Source: Methanospirillum stamsii (lineage in GTDB: Archaea; Halobacteriota; Methanomicrobia; Methanomicrobiales; Methanospirillaceae). From it: a stretch of DNA of 64,000 nucleotides. Below are positions 1 through 9,207 of this stretch, piece after piece. The notes under the pieces are model-generated. The model saw only the letters and a list, made by a program, of their open reading frames with translations. It was not told the origin of the DNA and did no database searches. Position 1 is the stretch's first letter. Each line of letters begins with the position of its first letter. The DNA lies in assembly GCF_046244385.1 (NCBI RefSeq), contig NZ_CP176366.1, positions 2,728,001 to 2,792,000 on the forward strand. Reading direction: 5' to 3'. The position numbers and the translations under genes were made by a program.

Positions 1-67
1 ATATTAAAAATTTTATCGCCAGAATGAAAGATAGTATCCGGTAATAATTATCTTTTTTTGCCAAGTA

Positions 68-170
68 TGTGATTAATTACACATTATTCCTTGATTTATT
101 GTGATCATTATTCACATTATTCATTACTTAATATGTGATCTTTCTTTCAATCATCCTTATGTATATGTGA
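68..170. promoter_or_regulatory. Cluster of TGTGA/TCACA motifs upstream of the DUF4143 ATPase
   Basis: AT-rich leader with a near-perfect palindrome TGTGATTAATTACACA at 68-83, a second inverted pair TGTGA (100-104) / TCACA (112-116), and single TGTGA copies at 134-138 and 166-170. The cluster ends about 25 bases before the ATG at 196. Spaced inverted motifs like this suggest a regulator-binding region, but no regulator is identified and AT-rich sequence makes chance matches easier. Confidence 0.3.
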
Positions 171-195
171 TGTCTCTTAGTACCTAGAGCACATC

Positions 196-1522
196 ATGGA
201 GAGATTATTACTACAAAGTCTTCATTCCTGGCGAAACAAAAAAAAACCGTCTCCCATTAATTTTGAAAGGAGCAAGACAGGTAGGAAAAACCTGGATCCT
301 GAAGGAATTAGGAAGGACTGGTTTTAAAGACTTTCTCTATATTAATTTTGAAAATAATCCAACGATGTCTGATTTATTCGAAGGTTCCATTAATCCCCAT
401 AGAATTATTGAATATCTCGGAGCACTTCACGGGAAAAAAATTATTCCCGAGGATACCCTCCTGATATTTGATGAAATTCAGGAAGTCCCACGAGCCCTGA
501 CATCTCTAAAATATTTTGCAGAAGAAGCACCTGAATATCCAATCTGCTCTGCAGGATCATTACTTGGAATTGCACTTCATGAGGGCACATCATTTCCTGT
601 CGGAAAAGTAGACATTCTGACACTCGAGCCCCTGACATTCCATGAATTTCTTCTTGCTAATGATGAACATGAATTACTTTTATCTCTACAAAATAGCGGA
701 TTAGAGCCGCTTCCTCTACCTCTCATAGAGAAATTGGACGATTACCTGAAAAAATATTTTATCATAGGAGGAATGCCCGCAGCGTTGAATACCTGGATTG
801 AACAGCATGATTTTTTCCAGGTTGAAATAACGTTAAAAAGTATTTTAGATACGTACCAACAGGATTTCTCGAAACATGCACCCCGTTCGATGGTCCCAAA
901 GCTTCGGTTTATCTGGAATAGTATTCCTTCACAACTTGCAAGGGAGAATAAAAAATTCCTTTATAGGTTTGTAAGGAGTGGTGCCAGAGCTCGTGAATAT
1001 GAAGATGCGTTATTATGGCTATTGGATTGTGGGCTCATCAGACGGGTTGGAAGAATCACAAAGGGAGCGATGCCTATGAAAGCATATGAAGATCTTCATG
1101 ATTTTAAGATTTATCATCTTGATGGTGGTTTGCTCCGGGTCATGAGCCAACTCCCCTTTCAGGTTATTCTGGAACGAAATAAGGTTTTTGAGGAGTTTAA
1201 CGGTGCATTAACTCAACAGTATGTTCTTCAGCAACTTTCATCGATAATTCCCGATTCAATCTATTACTGGACATCAGAAGCGACAGCTGAAGTTGATTTT
1301 ATTTTTTCCGATGGTACTGCAATAATTCCTGTCGAAGTGAAAGCTGGAGTGAATGTCAAGGCTAAGAGCCTCAGGGTGTATATGGACCGGTATAAGCCGC
1401 AGATTGCCATTAGGACTTCCCTTTCTAATGTTCATCGTGACGGTTCGCTTTTAAACATCCCGCTTTCAATGGTTTTTCACATGGAACGATACCTTGAACT
1501 CTGTAAAAAACCCGGTCCATAA
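196..1522 (+). pseudogene. AAA ATPase with DUF4143 domain, frameshifted near its start
   Basis: ATPase of the AAA_14/DUF4143 family, common in archaeal accessory regions and of unknown cellular role. The P-loop (GARQVGKT) lies a few codons after 263 and Walker B is LLIFDEIQEV. The C-terminal part ends in a nuclease-like strand (AEVDFIFSDG followed by IPVEVKAG), as usual in this family. An uninterrupted frame from a TTG at 263 gives 419 residues. Family members begin about 20 residues earlier, and an ATG at 196 opens with MERLLLQSLHSWRNKK, the expected N-terminus, but in another frame. Removing one A from the nine-A tract at 238-246 joins the two frames perfectly. So the gene is either disrupted by one inserted base, rescued by slippage, or a sequencing error. 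The remainder looks intact. Confidence 0.75.
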
Positions 1523-1613
1523 ACAGCATTCAATCTAGAGGTACCCAACCCTTGTTCAATATTGAAATATGAAATTGCCGTGACTAAAATGAACTATTAC
1601 TAGATTTGCTCTC

Positions 1614-1721
1614 CTAACTGAACCCTTCCTGTGGCACCAGGATCTCAAACCGGGTTTTCTTCCCAGATACCTCTGTCTCCATTATGGCAATATCGCGAAT
1701 CGCGAGTATTTTCCGATAATG
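1614..1721 (-). pseudogene. Remnant of a histidine-kinase C-terminus
   Basis: Reading leftward, a 35-codon open stretch ends in a stop and encodes KILAIRDIAIMETEV followed by KKTRFEILVPQEG. This matches the last strands of HATPase domains in methanogen sensor kinases; the kinase at 43153-44253 in this window ends in the similar ILDVTGVTIKETG and VRFEMFFP. Nothing upstream of it on that strand continues the kinase, so only the 3' end survives. The rest of the gap to 2001 shows no recognisable coding sequence. Confidence 0.55.
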
Positions 1722-2001
1722 AAGAGTTAAAGCCTTAAATTTTTCCCAAATCTATTCATGAATCTATGTTTTCTGGTAATTCGGAATACTTGTTTGTCAT
1801 CTTTCCATGTGATCAGAATGATCCTGCTTATAGAAGCACAGCGAATAATTACTGTTGTGACCCCTTCACATGACGGATCGTTTTGTCCATCGCATTTTGA
1901 AAGACCTTTCCGATTATTGGGCTAATCATTAATTCAAAAAAATCCGGAGTGAACTTATCGGGCAAGTTCTACCAGGAATGCATAATAGGAATTAAACGGA
2001 G

Positions 2002-2460
2002 TTAATTCAAATGCTCCGTAAATTCTTCGAGGGTGAGAGTTTCAGGCTTAAAGAACCCAGCATTTTCAAGTAATTTAGGTATTCGGTATTTAATAAGATT
2101 TTTATCAGAAGTTAAAAAATAGGTACAGCCATTCGACATAGCATATCCCATATGTACACGATCTGTTTTTTCCACCCGGAAATCTATCTCATGATTGGCC
2201 ATACAATTGCAGATACGTGCCACAACTTGATCAGGATAAAGGGTGGCAACATTCCATTCTTCATAAAGATTGATGAAGGAAAGGATGAGCTCCGATCTAA
2301 CTGAACGCTTTCTCATTTGGTCCACTGCTTCCCCCATAACGGTAATTGAGGTTACTAGAGGAAACCCAAGATGAATTGCATGGCTGATTATGGTCTTTTT
2401 CTTCGAATCCTTAATACATTCAAAAAAAATGCAGGTATCGAGGAAAACAGGTTTCAACAA
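2002..2460 (-). CDS. PIN-domain protein, probable VapC-type toxin
   Basis: A 152-residue PIN-fold protein, a family of metal-dependent ribonucleases that usually act as toxins on tRNA, rRNA or mRNA. The first acidic residue is in VFLDTCIFFE, a second in TVMGEAVDQM, and the C-terminal acidic cluster is in KTDRVHMGYAMSNG and FLTSDKNLIK, so the active-site set looks complete. The start is a TTG at 2460, or the next TTG at 2457, which overlaps the stop of the small upstream gene at 2454-2618. This is the usual translational coupling of a toxin to its antitoxin. Some PIN proteins of this size are stand-alone nucleases, so the toxin role is inferred. Confidence 0.65.
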   Translation of the reverse strand: MLKPVFLDTCIFFECIKDSKKKTIISHAIHLGFPLVTSITVMGEAVDQMRKRSVRSELILSFINLYEEWNVATLYPDQVVARICNCMANHEIDFRVEKTDRVHMGYAMSNGCTYFLTSDKNLIKYRIPKLLENAGFFKPETLTLEEFTEHLN

Positions 2461-2618
2461 ACACCTGCCTCATCTAATCGACGCATCTTGTCATCGAACT
2501 CTTTTTTTGTAACAACAAAGGCGATAAGTCCACCCTTACCAACACCTCCTCCGTATGGTAGCATACCCCGTTCATATGGCTTACCGATATTCTCCTGTGG
2601 GTCACCCTCATATTCCAT
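2454..2618 (-). CDS. Small protein, probable antitoxin partner of the PIN protein
   Basis: A 54-residue open frame starting ATG at 2618 and ending TGA at 2456-2454, overlapping the TTG start of the PIN gene. The N-terminal half is rich in glycine and proline (GMLPYGGGVGKGGLIAF); the C-terminal half is charged and probably helical (VTKKEFDDKMRRLDEAG). I do not recognise the family. Position, size, overlap and shared strand argue for an antitoxin. No clear ribosome binding site precedes the ATG. Confidence 0.5.
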   Translation of the reverse strand: MEYEGDPQENIGKPYERGMLPYGGGVGKGGLIAFVVTKKEFDDKMRRLDEAGVC

Positions 2619-2990
2619 ATAAAATAATTGGCAGAGTAAAAGTATGAATGTTTCTTCAAAGAAGGTTTAATTAAAAGCCGTAGTCTGTTTAGTATAATAG
2701 AATTTTACTCTCCGGAATGTGAATGATGTATTGTGATATGGAAGATAGTTTTATACTGATTGTGTATGGAGATTGGAATTATCAGAATGAATTCAAAGGG
2801 GGAAATCGTTACCCAGTATTAATGTGAAGAGATCTGGATACTGGATAACAACTTGTCAGAAACCAGGATGGAAGTGGTTTCATCTTGAAAATTTATAAAG
2901 ATCTTGACTAATTATTGGAGGATGAGAAAAAATAGTAAGAAAACCGCATACCTCATCTCCTTTTTCCATGAAAAACCGGATCCATTAAGA
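2619..2990. other. Gene-free interval
   Basis: No supported gene. AT-rich sequence with only short open frames (about 33 codons at most) that resemble nothing I know. It lies between the start of the TA pair and the left end of the IS1634-type element. Confidence 0.5.
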
Positions 2991-4750
2991 CCTTGATTCC
3001 CGCTGACGCATAACGATAAATCCCCTCATTCTCTTTTAATTCTTCTAACTCCCCTCAATCATGGATCGATATCTTTATCATCGTTACGTGTCAAATAATA
3101 TACATAACGAGGAAGAATAATCATGGTGGCAATTGTGTACCAAAAAGATAAACGATCCGGGATCACTTATGCATATCATTCCATATCCTTCTGGGACAAA
3201 GAAAAGAAACAATCACGGGCCCGTCGGACTTTGATTGGACGAGTTGATAACATCACCGGAGAAATTGTCCCGACAGATGGAAGGAATAGAAAAAAGGCCG
3301 AGGAAAAACCCCCAATAAATAGGGGAAGGCCAGCAATCAATAGTGTTAAACGGACCTTCTTCGGAGCAACATATCTGCTGGATGCTATCGGAGAAAAATT
3401 AGGGATCACTCAGGATTTGAAACAGTGTTTCCCTGATACCTACAAGCAAATTCTGTCACTCGCGTACTATTTGATCCTTGAAGACAGTACACCCATGTAT
3501 CGCTTTGAGAAGTGGGGAATCCTTCATAAGCATCCCTATGGGGATAATATCACCTCTCAACGTAGTAGCGAACTGTTTGCTAGCATTACTGAAGAGGACA
3601 AACAACGGTTCTTCACTCTACAAGGTAAGAGAAGAGTTGAACAGGAATTTTGGGCATATGACACAACAACCCTGTCAAGCTATTCAGAAACCCTGAGACA
3701 AGTCCAGTATGGACATAACAAAGAGCATGATCAGTTACCTCAATTGAAACTTGCACTTGTCTTTGGACAGGATTCTAACCTCCCTTTCTATTACAGAAAA
3801 CTTGCAGGCAATATTCCCGATTCCAAAACTATCCATCGTCTGTTAGAAGAACTGGAGATTCTTGGGTATTCTAAAGTAAAACTGGTCATGGATCGAGGGT
3901 TTTATAGTGAGTACAATATTAACTGCCTGTATCAGAATCATGTAAAATTCCTTGTGTCTGCAAAGATGTCGTTAAACTTCATCCGAAACGAATTAGATGA
4001 GATATACGAATCATTCCGCAGTTTCGAAAATTACAACGATAATTATGAATTCTATTGCAGAACCGTTCGGTCTTCCTGGAATTACACGCAAAAACGCCCA
4101 TACAAAGGGGATAATCTGAAGGAATCTCGTCGGATTTACATCCACTATTATTATAACATCGAACAGGCAGCTGATGATGAAAAAGACTTTGATCGAAAGC
4201 TAATCTCATTAAAGCAGGAATTAGAGTCTGGTGAACGCGTTCTACAACATGAGAAACTCTATCAGCAATTTTTCACATGGAAGACAACACCTAAACGGGG
4301 AACTCAGGTGATGGTCAAGGAGGAGAGCGTGATCGAAGCTAAACGCTATTTTGGATTTTTTGCCCTGATTACCAATGAGACCATGAATGCAGTAACTGCC
4401 CTTGAACTTTATCGGAACAAAGATGTGGTCGAAAAGGCCTTCGGAAATCTCAAAGAACGGTTGAACATGCGTCGAACCCTGGTTTCTTCAGAACAAAGTC
4501 TTGATGGAAAACTGTTTGTCCAGTTTGTGGCCCTGATTTACCTCTCATATATAAAAAAGCAGATGCAGGAGAAGGATCTTGTCAAAAGATTTTCAATTCC
4601 TGGTTTATTGGATAAGCTGGATGTGATTGAATGTTTCGAACAGCCGGGAAAAGCTCTGCAGGTGGGTGAGATGGTGGAAAAACTAGAGCAGTTATATTAC
4701 GATCTTGGGGTAACCCCCCCTACATCGTTATGAGGGGGCGGGAATGTAGG
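2991..4750 (+). mobile_element. IS1634-type insertion sequence, complete, with 6-bp target duplication
   Basis: The element is 1760 bp. Imperfect terminal inverted repeats are visible: the left end begins CCTTGATTCCCGC and includes GCATAACGAT; the right end read inward begins CCTACATTCCCGC and includes TCATAACGAT. Direct repeats TTAAGA flank it exactly, at 2985-2990 and 4751-4756, which is the expected target-site duplication and argues for recent insertion. It carries a single transposase gene. It landed immediately next to the IS110-type transposase gene, within about 20 bases of its stop codon. Confidence 0.85.
3123..4733 (+). CDS. IS1634-family DDE transposase
   Basis: A full-length 536-residue transposase of the IS4 superfamily, IS1634 type. 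The first catalytic aspartate is in WAYDTTTLSSYSE, the second in LVMDRGFYSEYN, and the glutamate in YRNKDVVEKAFGNLKERL, the typical YREK-like signature. The N-terminal part (GRPAINSVKRTFFGATYLLD) is the usual small N-domain. The ATG at 3123 follows GAGGAAGAATAATC, a reasonable ribosome binding site. The frame is intact and, with the clean inverted repeats and target duplication, the element looks functional. Confidence 0.9.
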   Translation: MVAIVYQKDKRSGITYAYHSISFWDKEKKQSRARRTLIGRVDNITGEIVPTDGRNRKKAEEKPPINRGRPAINSVKRTFFGATYLLDAIGEKLGITQDLKQCFPDTYKQILSLAYYLILEDSTPMYRFEKWGILHKHPYGDNITSQRSSELFASITEEDKQRFFTLQGKRRVEQEFWAYDTTTLSSYSETLRQVQYGHNKEHDQLPQLKLALVFGQDSNLPFYYRKLAGNIPDSKTIHRLLEELEILGYSKVKLVMDRGFYSEYNINCLYQNHVKFLVSAKMSLNFIRNELDEIYESFRSFENYNDNYEFYCRTVRSSWNYTQKRPYKGDNLKESRRIYIHYYYNIEQAADDEKDFDRKLISLKQELESGERVLQHEKLYQQFFTWKTTPKRGTQVMVKEESVIEAKRYFGFFALITNETMNAVTALELYRNKDVVEKAFGNLKERLNMRRTLVSSEQSLDGKLFVQFVALIYLSYIKKQMQEKDLVKRFSIPGLLDKLDVIECFEQPGKALQVGEMVEKLEQLYYDLGVTPPTSL

Positions 4751-4767
4751 TTAAGAGGGTAAAACCC

Positions 4768-6054
4768 TCAAATCGGATCAGGATCTGGTTTCTTCATCTC
4801 TTTTATCGTGTCAGATAACAGTTTTAAGGCCTCTTCTAGGGTATATGCGACAGGAATACGGACATTATGGTATTTCACTTGCTTTTTAGGTTGAGCATAG
4901 ACATCGACATATGTTTCATCATTTACAATAAGATGCCAAATTATTGTAATCATCTTCCTTGCAAGTGCAATAATTGCTTTACCAGTCCCAATCACCGGCT
5001 TTTTGGCTTCATAAAAGTCGCGTAGGACACTTTTTTTCTTTTTTGCTGCCGCATGAGCCGCTTGAGTTAATATCCATCTTCCGAGTTTCGACCCCCGTTT
5101 CGTTATTGATCGTTTCACTTGATGATCCGCTGACTGATAAACTTTAGGAACAATCCCTAACCAACTGGCAAGTTTATCACTTGAAGAGAAATCCTTGAAG
5201 TTATCAATTTCTGCAATGAGTGTTACTGCAGTAATATCTCCAACACCGGGAACAGATTTAAGGATCTCAACTTTCCTAGGATAATTTGTATGGGCATAAT
5301 GGATGACATACTTAGTAAGTAATCCAATTTCCTCATCCAACTTCATCATAACGCGAAGACAGTGTCCTAATTGAATTAGTGCGTTTTGAGAAAGACTTTG
5401 TTCTAGCAAATTTCTGATTTCTGGCTCTTTCTTATTAAGAACTTTCCAGGGGATCTGTTTAATAATTTTATCAGCAGGATCACCTTGAAGTATTCCAATC
5501 ATGATCAATCTCCCAGAAACTCCAAAAATATCAGTTAACGTTTCAGACAAGTGAAATAATTCAGTGTCAAGAATGCCATGAATCCTATTTTTAATATCAG
5601 TACGTTTCTTAACTAAAAAATGTCTGAGACGTACAAGTTTTCTGAAATCTCGGTGATGTCGGGAAAAGACACGGGATGGTTCAATCATTCCCTTAAGAGC
5701 AAGCAGCGCGATGATTTCTGAATCTATTTTATCAGTCTTTTTATGTGAAAGAACCTTGATATCATGAGCATTGCCTACTATGACCGGAAGATGATCGATG
5801 AGTGAATCATAGATTTGGATCCAGTAATCACTTGTTGATTCACAAGCAACAACCTGACATTTATTCTGAAGAATCCAATTCTTTAGTGCAAGAAGGCCTT
5901 GCACAGTCCTATCAAATTTCTCCTGGAACTTGGAACCATTTGTCCATAGAATTGTGGCAACAATGAATCGTTTATGGACATCTAGCCCAGCTGCTATTTG
6001 GTAATCTGTAGTCATGTCTCTAAAAATGGGTAGATGAATTTCCTGGCTGGTCAA
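4768..6054 (-). CDS. IS110-family transposase
   Basis: A 428-residue DEDD recombinase of the IS110/IS1111 type. The RuvC-like N-domain shows the four acidic positions: AAGLDVHKRF, VVACESTSDYW and KKTDKIDSEI. The C-terminal Transposase_20 domain has the helix-hairpin-helix sequence LKSVPGVGDITAVTLIAEID, and the expected serine lies in KRSITKRGSKLGRW. These enzymes are guided by a structured bridge RNA from the element's own non-coding end. The stop at 4768 falls inside the inverted repeat GAGGGTAAAACCCTC (4755-4769), just beyond the target duplication of the IS1634-type element. Element ends could not be placed, because IS110 elements lack terminal inverted repeats and clear duplications. Confidence 0.88.
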   Translation of the reverse strand: MTSQEIHLPIFRDMTTDYQIAAGLDVHKRFIVATILWTNGSKFQEKFDRTVQGLLALKNWILQNKCQVVACESTSDYWIQIYDSLIDHLPVIVGNAHDIKVLSHKKTDKIDSEIIALLALKGMIEPSRVFSRHHRDFRKLVRLRHFLVKKRTDIKNRIHGILDTELFHLSETLTDIFGVSGRLIMIGILQGDPADKIIKQIPWKVLNKKEPEIRNLLEQSLSQNALIQLGHCLRVMMKLDEEIGLLTKYVIHYAHTNYPRKVEILKSVPGVGDITAVTLIAEIDNFKDFSSSDKLASWLGIVPKVYQSADHQVKRSITKRGSKLGRWILTQAAHAAAKKKKSVLRDFYEAKKPVIGTGKAIIALARKMITIIWHLIVNDETYVDVYAQPKKQVKYHNVRIPVAYTLEEALKLLSDTIKEMKKPDPDPI

Positions 6055-6204
6055 TTTTCCATTCGTGATCTAGGTCACAGTTCAGCCTTCGATGGCAATT
6101 CAAGGGTTAGTTTTTTTAACGGATTTGAAACCCAAAAAGAAAACAACCTTCACTACCCAGATTAATATTGGGAGACTGGAGGTTACAGTTTTTCATGAGT
6201 TAAG
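6055..6204 (-). ncRNA. Candidate bridge-RNA region of the IS110-type element
   Basis: Non-coding stretch directly upstream of the IS110 transposase, on the side where IS110-group elements encode their bridge RNA. It holds short inverted segments but I could not fold it reliably. The call rests on position and on knowledge of the family. Confidence 0.3.
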
Positions 6205-6232
6205 CATGAGGCGGAGCCTCATGGGTGTTTTT
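6205..6232. terminator. GC-rich hairpin followed by a T-run
   Basis: Perfect 8-bp stem CATGAGGC (6205-6212) / GCCTCATG (6216-6223) with a GGA loop, followed by GGTGTTTTTTT. It lies just beyond the stop of the lipoprotein hydrolase. It could be a terminator for rightward transcription or part of the IS110 element end. Confidence 0.4.
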
Positions 6233-7261
6233 TTATGATATCCCTTCTAAAAACTCTCCGATAATCCCGGATATCTCCTCAGGCTCCACAAAAATCATCC
6301 CATGTCCCAGTCCTTTCCTGATTTCGAGAGTAGCATTCGGAATGAGGTTAGCGATCATCATTGAATTCTCCGGAGGTATGACAATATCCTGGTCCCCGGA
6401 GATGACGAGGGTTCTGCTTTGGATAGCAGGCAGGTCAGCATACACACCCTCCCATGAGAGAAAGGCACGGTACTGGTCTTGCACTGTAGTGGGATCTGCG
6501 ACCTCTCCAAAATCCACAAACCAGGTCAGAGGGTCCGGATGGGTGTTCCGGAATTCCTCCGTAAGGAGAAGTCTTCCGGCCCTATCAAGCGCTTCTTCCG
6601 GGTTTTTTGGTGTCTGACCCATCTCTTCAATCACCGAGTTTTTCGCAGGCACTTTTTGAGCACCCCCGCAATCGGTGCTTATGAGAACGAGATTCTCTAC
6701 CGAATCGGGATACATTTTCACATATTCAAGGGCAACCATCCCTCCCATTGAGTACCCGATGATATCAACCGGGAGAGGAGAGCATCTCCCTTTATCAAGC
6801 ATTGTCCGGTTGTCAGAATATAATCCATTGTTAGTAACTCCACATCCATCTTGATCTTTTGCCAGTTGAGAAATCACATCATGCAGATCCATAGCTGCTT
6901 GCGAAATACTGAATGGAACATCCGGGTTTTGGACCCCTGATATTCCCCGGTGGTTGTAGACGATGACTGTGTGGTTTCGTGCAAGATTCAATATCATCTG
7001 GTGCGGCCATTCATCGATGGTCATCCCGTACCCCAGGATAAAGATTACCGGAGGGCCTTGTCCATGAATGGTATACCGAAGGGGAATGCCGTCCCTTGTT
7101 ATTACAAATGATGATTCATTCATGGTAGAAGAGAAATTATTCTTATCAAAAGAATTTTCCAAGTTAGTTTCGTGGGTAATATTGTTATCGATACAACCTG
7201 ACATACAGATGAAGATGATGTATGATACAATGAAGAGAATAGTGATGATAACTTTTTTCAT
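6233..7261 (-). CDS. Alpha/beta hydrolase, membrane-anchored lipoprotein
   Basis: A 342-residue alpha/beta-hydrolase fold protein. The N-terminus is a lipoprotein signal: basic MKK, a hydrophobic segment, then MSGC at the lipid-attachment cysteine, so it should sit on the outer face of the membrane. The nucleophile elbow is GYSMGG, the acid is in VISGDQDIVIPP and the histidine in GLGHGMIF; the oxyanion region is FILGYGMTIDEW. Substrate unknown; esterases, peroxidases and lipases share this fold. The gene is monocistronic, with 173 bases to the ABCE1 gene. Confidence 0.85.
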   Translation of the reverse strand: MKKVIITILFIVSYIIFICMSGCIDNNITHETNLENSFDKNNFSSTMNESSFVITRDGIPLRYTIHGQGPPVIFILGYGMTIDEWPHQMILNLARNHTVIVYNHRGISGVQNPDVPFSISQAAMDLHDVISQLAKDQDGCGVTNNGLYSDNRTMLDKGRCSPLPVDIIGYSMGGMVALEYVKMYPDSVENLVLISTDCGGAQKVPAKNSVIEEMGQTPKNPEEALDRAGRLLLTEEFRNTHPDPLTWFVDFGEVADPTTVQDQYRAFLSWEGVYADLPAIQSRTLVISGDQDIVIPPENSMMIANLIPNATLEIRKGLGHGMIFVEPEEISGIIGEFLEGIS

Positions 7262-7413
7262 GGAGAATTATCAATCTGAATAATAATTTATTAATTCTTC
7301 CGATATAGAAAAAAATGAGAATAATTACCCTGTCTGATGTTCACGAATATGGGGTGTTATTATTATCTGTTCTGGATACTATCAAAAATTTAGTCAAACA
7401 GATAAAAGAAGCG

Positions 7414-7420
7414 AAAAAAA
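7414..7420 (-). terminator. T-tract terminator after ABCE1
   Basis: A run of seven A on the + strand reads as seven T downstream of the leftward ABCE1 gene, together with the AT palindrome GAATATTTTTATTC (7427-7440) at its stop. Archaeal transcription commonly ends at such T-tracts. Confidence 0.4.
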
Positions 7421-7434
7421 TAAACTGAATATTT

Positions 7435-9201
7435 TTATTCAACATCCTGATAGTAATATTCTCCTTTGCTCTTCTGTTCACGATCCAGGTATGATTCAGG
7501 CTTATTTATTCTCGGCCTGCCACTCATATCTCTCCGGAAGGTCACACCGAGTTGTGAGAGGAACATATTCATCCCGGTCCTCATGTCAAAGGGTCCTTTG
7601 GCTTCTCCTCTGACACCCGGATCACCATCAAAGACCAGGAGTCGTTCGCTGATGATATCAATCACATAGATATCATGATCAATAACCAGGATTGCTGCTT
7701 CTTTTCCTTCGACCTGGTTTCTGAATACCTTGGTTAGTCTGACCCGCTGCTCTACATCCAGGTGGGCACTTGGTTCATCAAGCACATAGAGATCGGCAGG
7801 CTGCGAAAGACATGCAGCGATAGCGACCCTTTGCAGTTCTCCGCCGGAAAGGGTATTTACCGGAAGCTGCAGGATTGGAGCCAGTGTCAGCCCCTCAATA
7901 ATATCATGCTGGTACTGGGGTGAATCAAAGTTTCTGGCAATCTGCCTAAGGAAAAATTCTACAGTGTCTGAACTCTCCGCTTTCAGATACTGAGGTTTAT
8001 ATGAAATTCTGACGGAAGTTTCCATGGCTCCGGAATCAGGTTTTTCAACGCCTGCCAGGAGTTTTGCAAAGGTTGATTTTCCAATACCATTCTGACCAAC
8101 AATACCGATTACTTCACCTGCAAAAATTTCTCCGGGCAGAACGGTAAGTGAGAACCGGTCAAAGGAACGTTTCATCTCAGGGATTACAAGAAGCGGGCTT
8201 CGTTCTGCGCCATCCTTGTGAGCCCTGACTTCAAATGTCACCTGGTAATCTCTGAACCTGACATTCTCTTCCGGAAGGAATCCGTCAAGATACTGGTTTA
8301 TTCCAATCCTGACTCCCTTGGGCCTGGTAATGATACCAAATACGGCCGGCTTTCCATATGCAACATGCACGGTATCGGCAAGCATATCCAGGATCGCAAT
8401 GTCGTGCTCGATGAGAACCACCGGCTTTTCATTTGCAAGTTCCCTGATAGCCTTTGCTGCAGCCATCCTTTGGTAAATATCAAGATACGGGGTTACTTCA
8501 TCAAGGAAGTAAAAGTCTGCATTTCGTGCGAGTGCTGCAGCAAGAGCCACCCTTTGTAGTTCTCCACCGGAGAGGTTTTTAATATCCTGGTCAAGGATCT
8601 GCCTGATTGAGAGAATATCGAGGTATTTATCTAATGATCCCCGTTCATCAGTTGTTTTCAGGAGGTCCCAGACATTTCCCTGGAATACTTTCGGGATAAC
8701 GTCAATGTATTGTGGTTTGACCGAAGCTTTGATGGAACCTTTCGATAATCGCTGCAGGTAATCAAACAGTTCGGTTCCGGTATATTTCTTTAAGATCTCC
8801 TCCCATCGAACTTCTTCGGTAAAAATTCCAATGTTCGGACTTATCTGTCCGGAAAGGATCTTCATTGAGGTGGATTTTCCTATACCGTTTGCCCCGATAA
8901 CGCCGGTGACTTTTCCCTCGACAGGTGCCGGAAGACCGTATAGAACAAAAGTGTTCGGACCATACCGGTGGGTCGGATATTCAAGTTCCTCCGGTAGAGT
9001 GATGATATCTATTGCTTCAAAGGGACATTTTTTTACACAGATGCCGCATCCGACACAGAGTTCTTCAGATATGACTGCTTTTCCATTTTCATCAAGGTGA
9101 ACCGTCTCATCACCGGTTCGAACCCTCGGACAATAGAGAATACATTCAGTTCCACATTTGCGTGAATGACAGAGATCTTTATGTACGACGGCTATTCGCA
9201 T
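7435..9201 (-). CDS. Ribosome recycling ATPase ABCE1 (RNase L inhibitor homologue)
   Basis: A 588-residue cytosolic protein with the full ABCE1 layout. The N-terminal iron-sulfur domain carries two cluster motifs, the second being CVGCGICVKKCP. Two ABC ATPase domains follow: Walker A GANGIGKST and signature LSGGELQRVA in the first, GQNGIGKST and LSGGELQRVAIA in the second, with Walker B sequences FYFLDEVTPYLD and LYVLDEPSAHLD. It splits 70S-like ribosomes into subunits after termination or after rescue by pelota. It is transcribed away from rqcH and pelota, with the EMC6-like gene six bases upstream on the same strand, probably as one operon. Confidence 0.95.
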   Translation of the reverse strand: MRIAVVHKDLCHSRKCGTECILYCPRVRTGDETVHLDENGKAVISEELCVGCGICVKKCPFEAIDIITLPEELEYPTHRYGPNTFVLYGLPAPVEGKVTGVIGANGIGKSTSMKILSGQISPNIGIFTEEVRWEEILKKYTGTELFDYLQRLSKGSIKASVKPQYIDVIPKVFQGNVWDLLKTTDERGSLDKYLDILSIRQILDQDIKNLSGGELQRVALAAALARNADFYFLDEVTPYLDIYQRMAAAKAIRELANEKPVVLIEHDIAILDMLADTVHVAYGKPAVFGIITRPKGVRIGINQYLDGFLPEENVRFRDYQVTFEVRAHKDGAERSPLLVIPEMKRSFDRFSLTVLPGEIFAGEVIGIVGQNGIGKSTFAKLLAGVEKPDSGAMETSVRISYKPQYLKAESSDTVEFFLRQIARNFDSPQYQHDIIEGLTLAPILQLPVNTLSGGELQRVAIAACLSQPADLYVLDEPSAHLDVEQRVRLTKVFRNQVEGKEAAILVIDHDIYVIDIISERLLVFDGDPGVRGEAKGPFDMRTGMNMFLSQLGVTFRRDMSGRPRINKPESYLDREQKSKGEYYYQDVE

Positions 9202-9207
9202 GGTCTA

